From: Calliopum simillimum
Lineage: Eukaryota; Arthropoda; Insecta; Diptera; Lauxaniidae
Assembly (NCBI GenBank): GCA_951812925.1
Contig: OX638369.1
Location: forward strand, 23,279,329-23,343,328
Direction: 5' to 3'
DNA length: 64,000 bases
Notes under the pieces: model-generated
The model's input: only the letters and a program-made list of their open reading frames with translations
Database searches by the model: none
What the model was told of the DNA's origin: nothing
Translations under genes and position numbers: made by a program
Part shown: positions 35,138-46,764 of the stretch, piece by piece
Position numbering within the stretch: position 1 is the stretch's first letter
How the letters are laid out: every line of letters begins with the position of its first letter

Positions 35138-35778
35138 TGTAAGGGTGTTATCTTTGGACTGGCCAAACATTAAATACACTATACTGCAGTATTTTAAAAG
35201 TTTTGCTTGTACGGGAGATGCCACGACCAGTTCTCCGAATTCTCATAGCTTTTGTTCAGATCTTACAAATACTGTTTTTAGGGTCTAAGCTAAATTTGGT
35301 TCCATTATCTCAAAAACGCTTTCATTGTAACACTTTTTCTTATATGGGAGCTGCCACGCCCTCTTGTCTGAGTTCGCGTAGTTTATGATCAGATCTTGCA
35401 ATTACTGTTCTTAGGGTCTGAGTGAAATTTTGTTGGATTATCTTGAAAAATGCTTTCAGTGTAACATCTTTAAACTTTTGTCCGAGATTACTCAGTTTTT
35501 TTTTCAGAGCTTGCGCTTATCGTCCCTAGTATTTGTGAGTTTTTTGGTTGTATTGTCTTGAAAAATACTCATAAAGTTACATTTTGAACGTATTTTTTGT
35601 ATGGGCGGTAGGTCCATTTCCGATTTTGATCATTTTCAATCCCACGAGCTAACTTTTACGACGAAGCAACTGTGTTGAATTTCGAGTGAAAAATATTTCC
35701 ACGCACAGACTGACACCCAGCCAGCCAGACACATGGAACGGAAGGACAAAGTGAATATATCCTGGGTGTAGGGTATAA
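35138..35778 (-). mobile_element. mini-me/DINE-1-like dispersed repeat, copy A
   Basis: In this orientation the element is read on the minus strand. Its TATACCCTACACCCAGG-type end is at about 35778, followed by ACTTTGTCCTTCCGTT, a CTGGCTGGCTGGG proto-microsatellite, then roughly 150 bp subrepeats each with a version of GGGAGNTGCCACG and Ala/Gln-like AGCTTGCGC blocks. The opposite end near 35138 is GTAAGGGTG. The TTGATCAGCGTCACC core seen in other copies is deleted here. Similarity to Drosophila mini-me/DINE-1 (Helentron-derived) is from memory of the core and microsatellite layout. Confidence 0.7.
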
Positions 35779-35970
35779 AAAGAAAGTGAATAAATAAAAC
35801 CTACATCCTCTTGCTACAATCCGCATTTGTTTACTGTACACAAATTTGATTACCACATAATCTTTTAAAGTTTCCGCACATAAATTCAAAAATTCAACAG
35901 CATCCTTCCCATTTTCTTTTAAAATAAGACAAATTTGTACAAAAACCTTAGCTTTTAAATAATTTTGTAT

Positions 35971-37770
35971 TTATTTCAACACATTATACAGTAATTCAAT
36001 TGCAAATACTACACAAGCTAGACCCAGACCAATTGCTAACAGCATCCAGATCCAAAATAAATCATCCACTGTCACTTCACGCAATACAACACCAGCGCTT
36101 AAATCCTTAAAGGATGAATGACCCAATGCAATCATATCGTAGAATACAGTATTTAGCCAATAACTTAAAATTCCCGAACCATGCAGTTGTCCGATATATC
36201 TATTCAAAGGTTCTTCAAAAATAGAATTCTCCGCAAGTGGTACAACGAAATGTGTTAAATTTGAAAGTGCCAAATGTGCTGGAGCGCGAACGAGATTACG
36301 TGCGAAAAAGTGCTGCTGTTGAGAGACAACCGACCACAGGCTACTCAATAGTGCATAAGCATTGGACGTATTAAATGTACCTCGTTGGTGATCGATCTCT
36401 GACGCATTGCTTACAGTTTGTATTAGATAACCAATTTTGTGCATGAATTCAGGATCAACATGATGTCGTAGAATTTCAAAAGCCGGTTCTGTTAACAGTA
36501 TTTTCATATTACGTCGAGCCAGTTCATCAAAATTATTGATTTCTGCATCATTCGGATGAAATGTTGTAAAAGTTTTAAGCACCGTGTTTAACAATGTGCT
36601 GATTAACAGACCCGAAAGAAAGAGTAACAAAAATATGATTCTGCCGAAAATGGTTTTACTATCACCATGGAAAACTGTACCACCCGTAAGTCCCAATAGA
36701 GCATACTCATTCAACACCAAGTTGTGCCAAATATGACGATGTGACTTGGCTGTTGTATTCAGAAAGTTGCTATTGATTGTCAGTAGAACGTTAAAAATTA
36801 TGTAGAGTAAGAGAAAAACTTTTGCCAGCCCAGATGTAAAAGTTTGCGCATAAACTTGACGCAATGTAAGCGGCTTAGATGTTGGTAACACAAGCAGCCA
36901 TTTGGAAATTTCTACAACGCTTGTGGAACTCAGCTGAATTTTGGTAAAATTTCTGTAAACGGCTAAAGTGGCAGGTATATCTAATGTTTGGTTCATAGCC
37001 ATATATAAGATATCTTGACAATTCAGCAAGTGATGTTCAACATTTACATAAGTCATTGTGGCATTTAACTTTTTCCCAAAATTCCAAATCATTCTTCCAA
37101 CGTAGCCAATCATTTCAAGTTGATTACTTTTTTTGTTATGATAAAAAAATGCTCTTGGACGCACTTGATCCGGGTAGGTACGCATCGGAAATCCATATAA
37201 GTTTTGCATGCGGCACGGAAAATATACTGTAGTATTTGCAAAATTAAGTTTCTCAACTTTTAGCACTGGGAATGGTCTATAATTGTAATAGTTGCCAGTT
37301 TGTTGGTAGTCATTGAATACCACCAATATATTGAGCATTCCTTTAGACCAAGCATGGTTGAAAATTTGTTTCAGATATATTTCGCTAGTAGCGTTATCTA
37401 ACATTATAATGATGCGTGTTCTACGTAATTTGTTCAGCAGTTTAGACAATTTTTTCAGTGACTGTATTACTTTTTTGTGTGATGTTAGCATTATGACCAA
37501 AATGTTGTTACTAAAGTTTTCCTTAAGTTTATATCCATCAGCAAATTTATTAACTATAAGTTTTTGCTTTGTTGTACAAGTGAGCAAGTCCTCCATAAGA
37601 TTTAGTCTTCGTTCATTCCAAATAACTAAGATCTCATATGTTTTCTCGTCATCTATATTTTGCAGAGTTTTTGTTATATTAAAATTGTCAAAATTTTCCA
37701 GTTTGCTAAATACGAATATATGTAGGAAAGTAAAAATCCACAGCAGTTTCACTTGTGTCAATAGCAACAT
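35971..37770 (-). CDS. Divergent ionotropic receptor (IR), intronless
   Basis: Predicted ligand-gated cation channel of the insect variant ionotropic glutamate receptor family, expected on chemosensory dendrites. The 599-residue frame starts in the common fly context CAAAATG. Residues 1-22 form a signal peptide (LLWIFTFLHIFVF). The motif GFPMRTYPDQVRPRAFFY (193-210) opens the S1 half of the ligand-binding domain, as in Ir52/Ir94/Ir20a-type divergent receptors. Membrane spans are about 315-331, 378-398 and 571-594 (FWIWMLLAIGLGLACVVFAIELL), with the pore region between the first two and S2 between about 400 and 565. Several N-glycosylation sequons precede the first span. I see no clear conserved glutamate-binding triad, usual for divergent IRs. 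The TAA stop overlaps an AATAAA (35970-35975). No stops or frameshifts break it, so it is probably functional. The exact subfamily is uncertain. Confidence 0.9.
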   Translation of the reverse strand: MLLLTQVKLLWIFTFLHIFVFSKLENFDNFNITKTLQNIDDEKTYEILVIWNERRLNLMEDLLTCTTKQKLIVNKFADGYKLKENFSNNILVIMLTSHKKVIQSLKKLSKLLNKLRRTRIIIMLDNATSEIYLKQIFNHAWSKGMLNILVVFNDYQQTGNYYNYRPFPVLKVEKLNFANTTVYFPCRMQNLYGFPMRTYPDQVRPRAFFYHNKKSNQLEMIGYVGRMIWNFGKKLNATMTYVNVEHHLLNCQDILYMAMNQTLDIPATLAVYRNFTKIQLSSTSVVEISKWLLVLPTSKPLTLRQVYAQTFTSGLAKVFLLLYIIFNVLLTINSNFLNTTAKSHRHIWHNLVLNEYALLGLTGGTVFHGDSKTIFGRIIFLLLFLSGLLISTLLNTVLKTFTTFHPNDAEINNFDELARRNMKILLTEPAFEILRHHVDPEFMHKIGYLIQTVSNASEIDHQRGTFNTSNAYALLSSLWSVVSQQQHFFARNLVRAPAHLALSNLTHFVVPLAENSIFEEPLNRYIGQLHGSGILSYWLNTVFYDMIALGHSSFKDLSAGVVLREVTVDDLFWIWMLLAIGLGLACVVFAIELLYNVLK

Positions 37771-38159
37771 TTTGCTGTTATATAAAATAAAAATAACTGT
37801 GATATTTTAAATATAAATAAGTGTTTTTACATTTTTTTCCAGGTGGTTTCAGATAATTGGCCCATATATATAAAATACTATGTTAAACAAATGATTTAGA
37901 TTTATTATGCTGAATAATGTAATACACTGGAGGCCACTTGAATATAATTGCGATTATCACTATGAGATTTTAATAAATAAATTTTACAATAAGGAAAGTT
38001 AACTCAAAGGTTTTTTTAAGAGTACCGTTTATTTATCCTCAGCCTTCTTTGAAAGTTTTCGAGAAACAAAATAGTCGAATAGAGTTGAATTCAGGCAGTC
38101 AAAAGTATCAAATCTAAATTGATCACCGCGAAAATTTATAAGTACTTACATACGGGTAC
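37771..38159. promoter_or_regulatory. Upstream region of the ionotropic receptor
   Basis: About 390 bases upstream of the receptor start on the minus strand. A TATATAAC string lies only ~15 bases before the ATG, too close to serve as an ordinary TATA box unless the leader is very short. No other site is supported. Confidence 0.25.
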
Positions 38160-39240
38160 GGCGCGTGTTCTGCGTTATTAGTTTTATCGGTTTTTTTTTT
38201 CACCCATGGTCTCTCCTTGGATGTCTGAACCAAAAACTAAGAACATTTTTTTTCGATAATTTTCATGTTTTCTGCTCGTTTCATTACTTTTTCATGAACA
38301 TTTTTTTCATCCGGGGTCCCCTATCGAATGTTGGAACAAAAATTTAAAAAAAAAATGCTTTTTTCGTATTTTCTACGCGTTTTTTTTTCACTCAGGGGTC
38401 CCCTCCCGGATGTTGGAACTTCAATTGAAAAAAAATTTTTTTCTTCGTTATTTTCGTGTTTTTACGCGTTTAATGGCTTTTTACGACATTTTAGTTGGAA
38501 GGACATCCTCAAGGATGTTGGACCCAAAAATTTAAATTTTTTTTTTTTGGTTTTTTGTGTGTTTTCTACGCGTTTCATGACTTTTTACGACATTTTATTC
38601 GGAACATTTTTTTTTTTCACCAGGGAACCCCGGGGATGTCAGATCCATTACGACATTTTAATGGATAAATTTTTTTTTTTCACTCAGAGGTCCCCTCTCG
38701 GATGTTGGAACCACAATTGAAAACAAAATTTTTTTCTTCGTTTTTTTCGTGTTTTTACGCGTTTAATGACTTTTTACGACATTTTAGTGTAAATGTTTTT
38801 TTTTTTTTTTTTTTACCTAGGGGTCTCCTCTCGGATGATGGAACCAAAAATTAAATTTTTTTTTTGTGTTTTCTACGCGTTTCATGACTTTTTACGACAT
38901 TTTAGTCGAAAACATTTTTTTACACCAAAAGATGCCCCCTGGGATTTCGGAACCAAAAATTTAAAATGTATTTTTTTTCGTTTTTCTATGCGTTTCATGA
39001 TTTTGTACGACATTTTAGTGTAAACATTTTTTTTTTACCCATGGATCCTCTCGGATGTTGGACCCAAGAATTAAAAAAAAATTTTCTTTTTCCTTTTTTT
39101 CGTGTTCTCTTCGCGTTTCATGACTTTTTACGATATTTTGGAGGGGTCCTTTCTCGGATGTTGGAACCAAAATTAAAAAAAAAAATTTTTTGTTTTTACG
39201 CGTTTCATGACTTCTTACGACATTTTAGTGTACATTTTTT
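38160..39240 (+). repeat. ~110 bp tandem repeat with TACGCGTTTCATGAC core
   Basis: About nine imperfect units share (T)ACGCGTTTCATGACTTT, TTACGACATTTTAGT, oligo-T, GGGGTCCCCTCTCGGATG and TTGGAACCAAAAATT. Cores lie near 38373, 38465, 38567, 38755, 38873, 38987, 39112 and 39198. The array ends abruptly at the insertion of a mini-me/DINE-1-like copy at 39241. Open frames across it (such as 38328-38720 and 38966-39313) are Phe-rich readings of the repeat. Confidence 0.88.
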
Positions 39241-39990
39241 ATACCCTACACCCAGGGTATATTCACTTTGTCCTTCCGTTTGTAACGCAGAGAAGGAGGC
39301 GTGGCAGATATAGAAAAGTATATATATTCTTGATCAGCGTCACCTCCTGAGTCGATATAGCTATGTCCGTCTGTCTGGCTGGCTGGCTGGCTGGCTGGCT
39401 GTGTGTGGAAATACATTTTTTGGGAAAACTAAGCAAGATAATTCAATGAAATTTCGTGCACAGCCTTCGTCGTCAAAGTTAGTTTGGGGGATTGAAAATG
39501 AGCGAAATCGGTCAACGGACACGCCTACCGCCCATACAAAAAATATATTCAAAATGCGATTTTTTGAGTATTTTTCACGGTAATACAACCAAAATACATA
39601 TAAACACTACGAATTGTAAGCGCAAGCTCTGAGCACAAACTACGCGAATTCAGATAAGAGGGCGTGGCACCTCTCGTATAAGCAAAAGCTTTAAAACGCT
39701 ATACTGAAAGCGTTTTTTGAGATAATCGAACAAAATTTTCCTCAGACACTAAGAATTATGAATACAAGCTTTAAGCAAAAACTGGATAAAGTCGAACAAG
39801 AGGGCGTGGCATCTCCCATATAAGCAAAAGGTTCAAAACGCTATGTTGAAAACATTTTTTGAGATAATCCAACCAAATTTCACTCAAATGCTTAGAACTA
39901 TAAATTCAAACTCTGAGAAAAAACTGGGTGAACTCGGACAAGAGGGCGTGGCACTTCCCATATAAGCAAAATTTTCAAAATACTGCTGAA
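39241..39990 (+). mobile_element. mini-me/DINE-1-like dispersed repeat, copy B
   Basis: Begins TATACCCTACACCCAGGG (first T at 39240), then ACTTTGTCCTTCCGTTTG, the core TATATATTCTTGATCAGC..GAGTCGATATAG, a (GGCT)n proto-microsatellite at 39377-39402, CGCCTACCGCCCATAC, and three ~150 bp subrepeats each containing AGAGGGCGTGGCA. Breaks off near 39990 before the usual CTTACTAG end. Inserted in the tandem array to its left. Confidence 0.82.
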
Positions 39991-40219
39991 TCGATGAAAG
40001 GGTTCTTTGACGATACGAGGTTCATTATATGGCATCTGTAGTAACCACTGAAAATTTATGCATATTCCAAGTTAAAGACTATATTTTAATATTTAAATTG
40101 TTGTTCAATAAGGTTTTATGCTTGAAGGTACTTCTGAAATCTAATTATTTGCACATTGGCACTTGAACTGAAAATCATTTCACAAAATTATATTTTATAG
40201 CTTTGAGTTGTCTTCACTA

Positions 40220-40870
40220 TCAGTAGAATTGACATATCGCCATACATCTCATACTTTGACCTGCGTGCAAGAAAGAGATGCACCTTTCCGAAGTTAGAAT
40301 CGTTTTTAAATGACTTAAAGTACGTTTGAATACTTTGGCGCTAATTTGAACTAGAACATCATTATCTTTCAGCTTTATTATTTCGTATTCGTCTGAGCTA
40401 AAAGTCGATGTTAGTTTTTTCAGAAGCAATACTTTGTTACCAACACGGATGTTGCTTTATTTGGCCTCACAATCCTTATCTAAATTTTTCTGTTCTTTTG
40501 CTTTGTTTGCTTTATTCAAATCTCTAGCTTCTAAATCCAACTAGTCTTTGGTTTTTGTCATTATTAGACGAAATCTTGTCCCTTATCTACCTGTTGAACA
40601 GCAGTTCAAATTGAGATTTTCTTGTACATTAAAGTTAGTTTTTGAGTTTCAATGCTTTACTTAGCTCACTGAGCAATTGCGATTTGAAGAAGTTTAAGAA
40701 CTAAGAAATTCATATTTTCTACTTCTTCATTTGCCAGCAGGGTAAAGATGTTACCGTCTCAATAGCATTTTTTGTGCAGTACTTCATCACTCACAAACTG
40801 TTGTCGATTGTCCGCCGTGATAGATTTTCAATATTCTACTTAGTCTAGAAAATATTTCATTCGAAGTCGT
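40220..40870 (-). pseudogene. Ty3/Gypsy integrase remnant
   Basis: Broken minus-strand frames carry in order: DNRQQFVSDEVLHKKC (about 40800-40750, the DNG-QF-S integrase core block), FELLFNR-IRDKI (about 40615-40570, a block after the catalytic core), and VGNKVLLLKK..FSSDEYEI (about 40445-40365) plus KVFKRTLSHLK (about 40330-40298), the C-terminal chromatin-proximal domain of Gypsy-type integrases. Several stops and frame changes are present and no LTR or reverse transcriptase is seen. This is a dead fragment. Order and spacing of four blocks in one direction make the assignment reasonable. Confidence 0.62.
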
Positions 40871-41274
40871 CAGCTAGCTTTCAGAGTCCCTGTTTTGAGG
40901 CACATGGCTCACTTGTGGAAAATACTATTATTCATTTCTACTAATTGAAACAATCTAAAAATATAATCAGTTCAATGAGTATTGGAAAATTCGAACAAGA
41001 GGGCATGGCAAAAAAAAATTCTACAAAATGCTATGTTATTTAAGACTATGCGTCTAAGTTTCGCATAGATACGAGTACTAAGGTATGCGGTGCAAGTTTT
41101 GAGAAAATATTTGGTTAATTCGGAAATTAATTCGTGGCATTTGATTTGCGTTGGTTCTTAATATGCTGACGCGGGGTACAAAAATTATTTTATTTAAACC
41201 GATCCGGAAAATTCTAAAATGTATTTTGGAAGTTACAAAAAATGGCTCTGGAGTCCAGAAGAAGCTATTTACTT

Positions 41275-42720
41275 AAAAGTATGTATGTATGTATGTATTC
41301 TCCTTTGACTCCTAGGAGAAGCATAGGGCCAATATGAAATCTCTCCATTTGTCACGATCCCTTGCGATGACTTTGATCTCTTGCCACGATTTTCCCGATT
41401 CTTTGATTTCTTTTTCCAACGACCTTTTCCAGTTGGTTTTGGGTCTACCACGTCCTCTACTGCCTTGTGGATTCCACTCAAGGGCCTGGCGACAAACTTC
41501 GCTGTGTGGTTTCCGGAGAGTGTGACCAATCCATCCCCATTTGCGCAGCTTGATTTCGTTTGCTATAGCCTTCTGTTTGCATTTTTGATGTAGCTCGGGA
41601 TTTGATATAGTGCGAGGCCACCAAACCTTTAGTATACGCCTTAAGCATTTGTTGACGAATACTTGCAGCTTGTTTGTTAGTTGTTCAGTAACAAGCCATG
41701 TTTTGCACCCATAAAAGAAAATTGATTTCACATTCGAATCAAAAATGCGTACTCTCGTTTTGGTGGATATAACGGATGAAGAACATATTTTGTTCAGTTG
41801 AGCAAACGCGCCTTTTGCTTTTGCTATTCTTGAGTTGATATCCTCTTTTGCTCCACCATCCATGGAGCTAATGCTGCCTAAATACGTGAAGCTATCGACG
41901 TTTCCGATGTCATCACTGCCAGCTTTAAACGTGATGTCATTGCTTGCGTTTAGCTTCATGCTTTTAGTCTTGGATACGTTTATTTTTAGGCCGGCCTTTT
42001 GTGATTCCAAGACAAGGTCTTCAATTTTGCTTTGCATATCTGAATGTTTGGACGATAAGAGGCAGATGTCGTCAGCGTAGTCGAGATCTTCCAGATGTTC
42101 GGTAAAGTTCCATTGAATACCCCTTTTGGCCTTATTAAGAGCTTTATCTAGGATATCATCAAGAACGATAAGGAAGAGTGATGGTGATAGTAAACACCCC
42201 TGCCGTACGCCTGAATTAGTGGTGAATGTCGGTGACAACAACCCGTTGTGTAACACACTGCATTTAAAGTCTTCATATTGTGCACGTACTAAGTTTATGG
42301 CCTTTGCGGCAATACCTCTTCGTTGCAGTGACGCCCAGATGTTTTCTCGGGAGACACTGTCGAAGGCAGTGCTATAGTCAACGAAGACAAGTTGAAGTGC
42401 AGCACGCCACTCGCATGATTGTTCGACAATTATTCTGAGCGTGTTGATTTGATCCACGCATGATCTGTTTCGCCGGAATCCTGCTTGCTGCTTTCGAATG
42501 GCCGAATCAAGTTTTTCGCTTACCCTGCTCAGAAGCACTTTCGTCAGTACTTTTGATGGTACTGAGAGCAAGGTGATGCCTCTATAGTTTCGGCACTCGC
42601 TTAGGTCACCTTTTTTCGGCAATTTGACTAACATGCTATGTAGCCAATCTTCTGGCAAACGCTCTTCACTCCAGATTTTGTTGAGCAGAGGATGGAGAAT
42701 TTTAGCTGATGTTATGGGGC
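41275..42720 (-). mobile_element. 5'-truncated RTE-clade non-LTR retrotransposon
   Basis: Read on the minus strand from 42720, where sequence starts abruptly inside the reverse transcriptase, to an (ATAC)n tail at about 41300-41278. The short tandem-repeat tail and lack of poly(A) are typical of RTE elements. The flanks contain CTTAAA on both sides (about 41270 and 42725), a possible target duplication, weakly supported. Related 3' ends occur at 45341, 47620 and 61018. Confidence 0.85.
41312..42720 (-). CDS. Reverse transcriptase, RTE-type, N-terminally truncated
   Basis: Reverse-transcribes element RNA at the nicked genomic target. The frame is open for about 469 codons from the truncation at 42720 to the stop at 41312, so no frameshift is apparent. 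Counting from codon 42658: LPKKGDLSECRNYRGITLL at 13-31, catalytic VFVDYSTAFD with D94, SGVRQGCLLSPS at 149-160, the active-site YADD at 194-197, and a thumb region. The C-terminal part (RKWGWIGHTLRKP, then GSRGRGRPKTNWKRSL) is the usual ending of RTE proteins. The apurinic endonuclease domain is missing, so this copy is inactive. The intact frame suggests recent insertion. Confidence 0.85.
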
Positions 42721-44574
42721 ATTCTTAAATAGAATACTCAAAAATCGAAAATTTTAAAAATTTATTCTTTACGTGATAAGTACGGAGACAAATTTTGATA
42801 CGATAATCTCGAATCCAAAGTCCGTTTGCCAATATTCATTACTGTTTAGCAAAATTGGCAGACCGTTCGTAGACAGTCTTTCCGATAAAAGCGATAAAAC
42901 TTATATCTTTTTGATATTTTGGGCGGATTGATAAAAATACCATAAAGTCTTATCGGTTTACTATACATTTTTAAAAGAAAAATTTAAATTCTGTAGAAAT
43001 ATTTTTCAACAAAAACTACAATCTTTCAGCACAGCATAATTACTTATCTTAATAAGAACTCCAAGTATAAAAAGCTTATAATTTAAAGCTTGGGGACATA
43101 ACTGTTATTAATGCACTATATGATTATAACAACAACAACAACAACAGCAAAAGCTCATTATGGCCACATAATGAATACACCTGAGTACCTACATATGTGT
43201 TGCGTTGTCTTTAATGAAACAATGCGGCATCAGCAACACTGGCAAGCAAGTAATAGGCAGCACAAATAAATCCCTGAACCAGCGGTAATACACTAAACAT
43301 GTAGAAATATACAAATGTGCACTATAACATTAAAACATATACACAGACACATGCATATGTAGTAAACCCGACAATGCATACAAATACACACATACATTTG
43401 TATACATGATGACAACGACGACGCGTCGTTGCTAAGCATAGCGGAAATGCTTAATTAAGATAAATGCTCGACTGCAATTAGAAACTCAGATTTAAATACG
43501 TTTTATATGTTTGCTAGCGTGTTTTGGGCGTATGCATGTGTGTGTCTAACTGTATTCATATAGTTGTAGGTGTAACTATATAAGTATATTTGTATGTTAA
43601 TTTCCCTAAGCAGCAGCCTTGGTTTGCGGTAGTCGTCGTTGTCACTTAAGTCGTTAAAAGCAGCACAAATATATTAACACTGACATACAAATACACAAGT
43701 GTACACACACGCACACATATGCACGCAGTAAATGCATGCATAAGCTATTAAGTTCACCACACACCTGCATCTAATGTTTTTCTAACAAGTAGGGTGGGCT
43801 TTTCAACTGTAACTCAGAACAAAAGTGTGGCAAATTTTCTGAAGACACTTTAAAGAAGTTACTTGGTAAGCAGGGGCAAGGAAGAAGAGAGAGAGACAAT
43901 GCAGGTGGTTTGTTCTCTTACCAACAAAATGTTGCAATGTTGATGCAGCTGCTACATAGCTAGCAAAGTTGTAGTATTTGTCAGGCAGAGTGACACTTGA
44001 AAAATGTCAAAATTTTGTGAAGTTCTTGTCGTCATCGTCTGTTAACTTGGCAAGCAGCGCTGACCAAAGTCTAGAGGTTTTTGTGGCGTATACTTGATTT
44101 TTAATTAAAGACTTGTTGATTTCCTCTTACCTGAGGAAGTTTAGATCAAGGAAATATAATACGGAAATTTTGGTAAAATTGTGATAGCGCCATATATCTT
44201 GCAACAATGTGCGACTTATTATTCAATACTTATACTGAAAGTACAACAATTTTTCAATCATTTAAAAACTTTAAAGTTTATTGCTATGTTTTACTATACA
44301 TATGTATATTTACTGCTTAGGATTTTTTTTATATATTTTAATATTTTTAAAATATTTTTCATAGATGTTTCAAGAATATGGTACTCCTCGTACTTTCTGA
44401 TGCAATTTTTTATATCATTCGGTGAGTTTAAGGGTAAGTTTCTTCAGACCTCATCTTTCAGTTCGCATTGTAACATTGTGTTTTATTTACTTGAAAATTT
44501 CAGTTCGTTGAAAAAATGGAACTATCTCATAAAAATTTCCATGTGATGATTTTTAATATTTTCGAGTAGGTTTA
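42721..44574. other. Gene-free stretch
   Basis: CAACAACAACAAC tract at about 43127-43146 and many CACACA/ACATAC microsatellite-like stretches at 43290-43740. Nothing coding is supported; it has the look of ordinary host intergenic or intronic sequence. Confidence 0.5.
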
Positions 44575-45340
44575 TCTTAGCAAGAATCTATCAATCGACT
44601 GAAGAAAGACTTTGACGACAAAGCATTATCGAAAACCAGAGTGTGTGAGTGGTCAAAAGACTCCAACCGCAGACGGACTTCATTTAAAGAAGACCCACTC
44701 GAAGGTCGTTCAAAAACAATTGTGCGAAAACTAATTGCAGAAGATCGTCATGCGGCTCATCAAAAAATTGAGGCATGTCTAGGCATTAGTATGATAAGTC
44801 TTGCATGGTGCAGAACTATGTGCGCGTTTGCCTCTCAGATGATTTAAAAAAGAGTTGCTTTGAATCGTGCCGTCAAGCGCTTAAAAAATTCGTCGGAATC
44901 GTGAATTTTTTTTGTGTCAACTCGAAATGAAAAATTAATCGTTTATTTGGGTTTTCCATTCAAAGAAAACTCAGCAAAAGTTATGTAAGTTCGAAGAGTT
45001 GCAAAGCAGATGGTGGATTGTGAAACCAAATTAGCGTTAGTTCAGCATGGTACAATACCATTTCTTTACCAGAAGTTTTCAATAAATTTGAAAGAAACCA
45101 ACCCAAAACTACAGGTCATTTTACACTACGACAATGAAAGTTTCACATATTGTCTGAAGCAAGTGAGTATTTGAGCACTCAACATATTGAATTTGTGGGT
45201 CACTCACCTTATTGTCCCGACTTGGCAGCGAATGACTTCTTTTTGATTCTGAGAATCATAAAATCAAATGCGTGAGCAACAATTTATATCACAGAAAAAA
45301 GCAGTTGAGGCATTTTAAACTCATATTTTAGAGCTATCAG
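44575..45340 (+). pseudogene. Decayed mariner (DD34D-type) transposase
   Basis: Plus-strand pieces in order: ALSKTRVCEWSKD (first helix-turn-helix), LEGRSKTIVRKLIAEDRHAA and IEACLGISMI (second helix-turn-helix), VALVQHGTIPF-like middle, HYDNESFTYCL (second aspartate block, about 45126-45160) and FVGHSPYCPDLAANDFFL (third aspartate block, about 45190-45246). The spacing of the last two fits DD34D. Multiple stops and frameshifts interrupt it. No inverted repeats were found, and the right end is cut by an RTE fragment. A different and much older lineage than the DD41D copy at 6785. Confidence 0.8.
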
Positions 45341-45540
45341 AGCTTTTGAGTGGAATCCATAAGGCAGTAGAGGACGTGGTAGACCCAAAACCAACTGGAA
45401 AAGGTCACTGGAATAGGAAATTCAAGAATCGGGAAAGTTGTGGCAAGAGATTAAAGTCATCGCAAGGGATCGTGAAAAATGGAGAGATTTCATATTGGCC
45501 CTATGCTCCTCGTAGGAGTTAAAGGAGAATACATACATAC
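45341..45540 (+). mobile_element. RTE retrotransposon 3' end, copy 2
   Basis: Matches the last ~190 bases of the element at 41275 in opposite orientation: TTGAGTGGAATCC, GGACGTGGTAGACCCAAAAC, AAGAGATTAAAGTCATCGCA, TTGGCCCTATGCTCC and an ACATACATACA tail. Extremely 5'-truncated and inserted in the decayed mariner. Confidence 0.85.
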
Positions 45541-46075
45541 AAACATCTTCATATTTTTTCCAATTGGATACTTTCTTTCTGAGTATTCTTTGATTAGAGT
45601 AAAGATATCGAAGGTCTATGTATAAATTATATATGGAGATAAATTTTCTTCGATAGATGATGATTTGGAAAGTAATGACCCAATTAAAAATATTGAAATC
45701 TAAAATTGAATGAGAAATATTATATCTATCCTCCACAAAACTCTTCTATCATGCAGAAGGACTAGCTTATGCTTTAATTTCTCTCATACAATTTTCTAAT
45801 TCTCTTTACAGCTTTGGATGGCCGTGCTTTCTATTACTTTGATGGTTCTTCCAAAGCTTGACTGCAGACTTTCGTAAAATGCAGTTAGACCTGTTTGTTG
45901 GTATTTTTATGTTTTTCTCAGGGTCGTATTCACAATCATTAGTTAACCAATTAGATAACTAAAATGATGAAAAGATTATAGGTAATGTTTTGAAAAACTG
46001 AATTTACTGATCAAATTAGTGGACGAGCACATAAATATAATTAGTGCCAGTTTGAAAAAGTTCAATCGAAATCTA
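45541..46075. other. Gene-free stretch
   Basis: About 540 bases without a supported feature. Confidence 0.5.
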
Positions 46076-46079
46076 TTAA

Positions 46080-46764
46080 GGGGGGCTTCTCATGTAAAAT
46101 TTTCAAAAAATCGATTTTTTTTTCATATGTGGATAGAATAACGTCTTGGGAGTATATTCCCAAAGTTTCATGACTCAACTCTAAATATTATGGAAAATAT
46201 GATTGATTGAACCAGCGTGCTCGGGAGCGCTTTGTGTGCGGAACTCAAACTTTAAATCGTTTTTTCTCAAAATCGCGGTACACGATTGCGAAAAAACTAC
46301 TTAACCGATTTTTGATTTCTAAAAAGTGTTTTGCAGATTATAAATTGAACAAGTGCACGAATGTCTGAAATTGTGGAAAAAAAGTTATTTTATACACTTT
46401 TTAGCCCCATTTAGCGACAAAAAATGACGATTTCAATATTGTAGAATCGAATTTATTGGAGTCGCAGACATTCATGCACTTAGGGGTACCCTGTTGAATA
46501 ATAAAAAAATTTTGTTTTATGTTTCAGATAAAAACTTTGGGCTCCACAATGTACCGCGATAAATCCGTCAGCCGCGTCACGCCACACGCGACATTTAATA
46601 AGTCCGCCATTTTGTCATTTTAGTTCTTAAAAAAATGCTTTTTTTATAGCTCAAACATATTTTTAAATATATGCAAAAAATTATTTGTGTGTGTTTTTAT
46701 TTTCCGAGTGAAAAAAAATCCCGAAAAACAACTACTTTTTGACGTGTTACATGAGAAGCCCCCC
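46080..46764. mobile_element. TTAA-flanked MITE
   Basis: Inverted ends GGGGGGCTTCTCATGTAA (46080) and its complement (ending 46764) are perfect for 18 bases, and TTAA flanks both sides (46076-46079, 46765-46768). TTAA duplication is diagnostic of the piggyBac superfamily. 685 bp with no transposase; the frame at 46687-46935 crosses the right end and is not a gene. Confidence 0.85.

Noticed and set aside
37313..37810. 165-codon plus-strand frame
   Set aside because: Antisense shadow of the ionotropic receptor coding sequence.
38165..39313. Chain of overlapping Phe-rich frames of 60-130 codons
   Set aside because: They follow the ~110 bp tandem repeat and its oligo-T tracts; the repeat fully explains them.
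41334..42377. Plus-strand frames of 60-83 codons
   Set aside because: Antisense shadows of the RTE reverse transcriptase frame.
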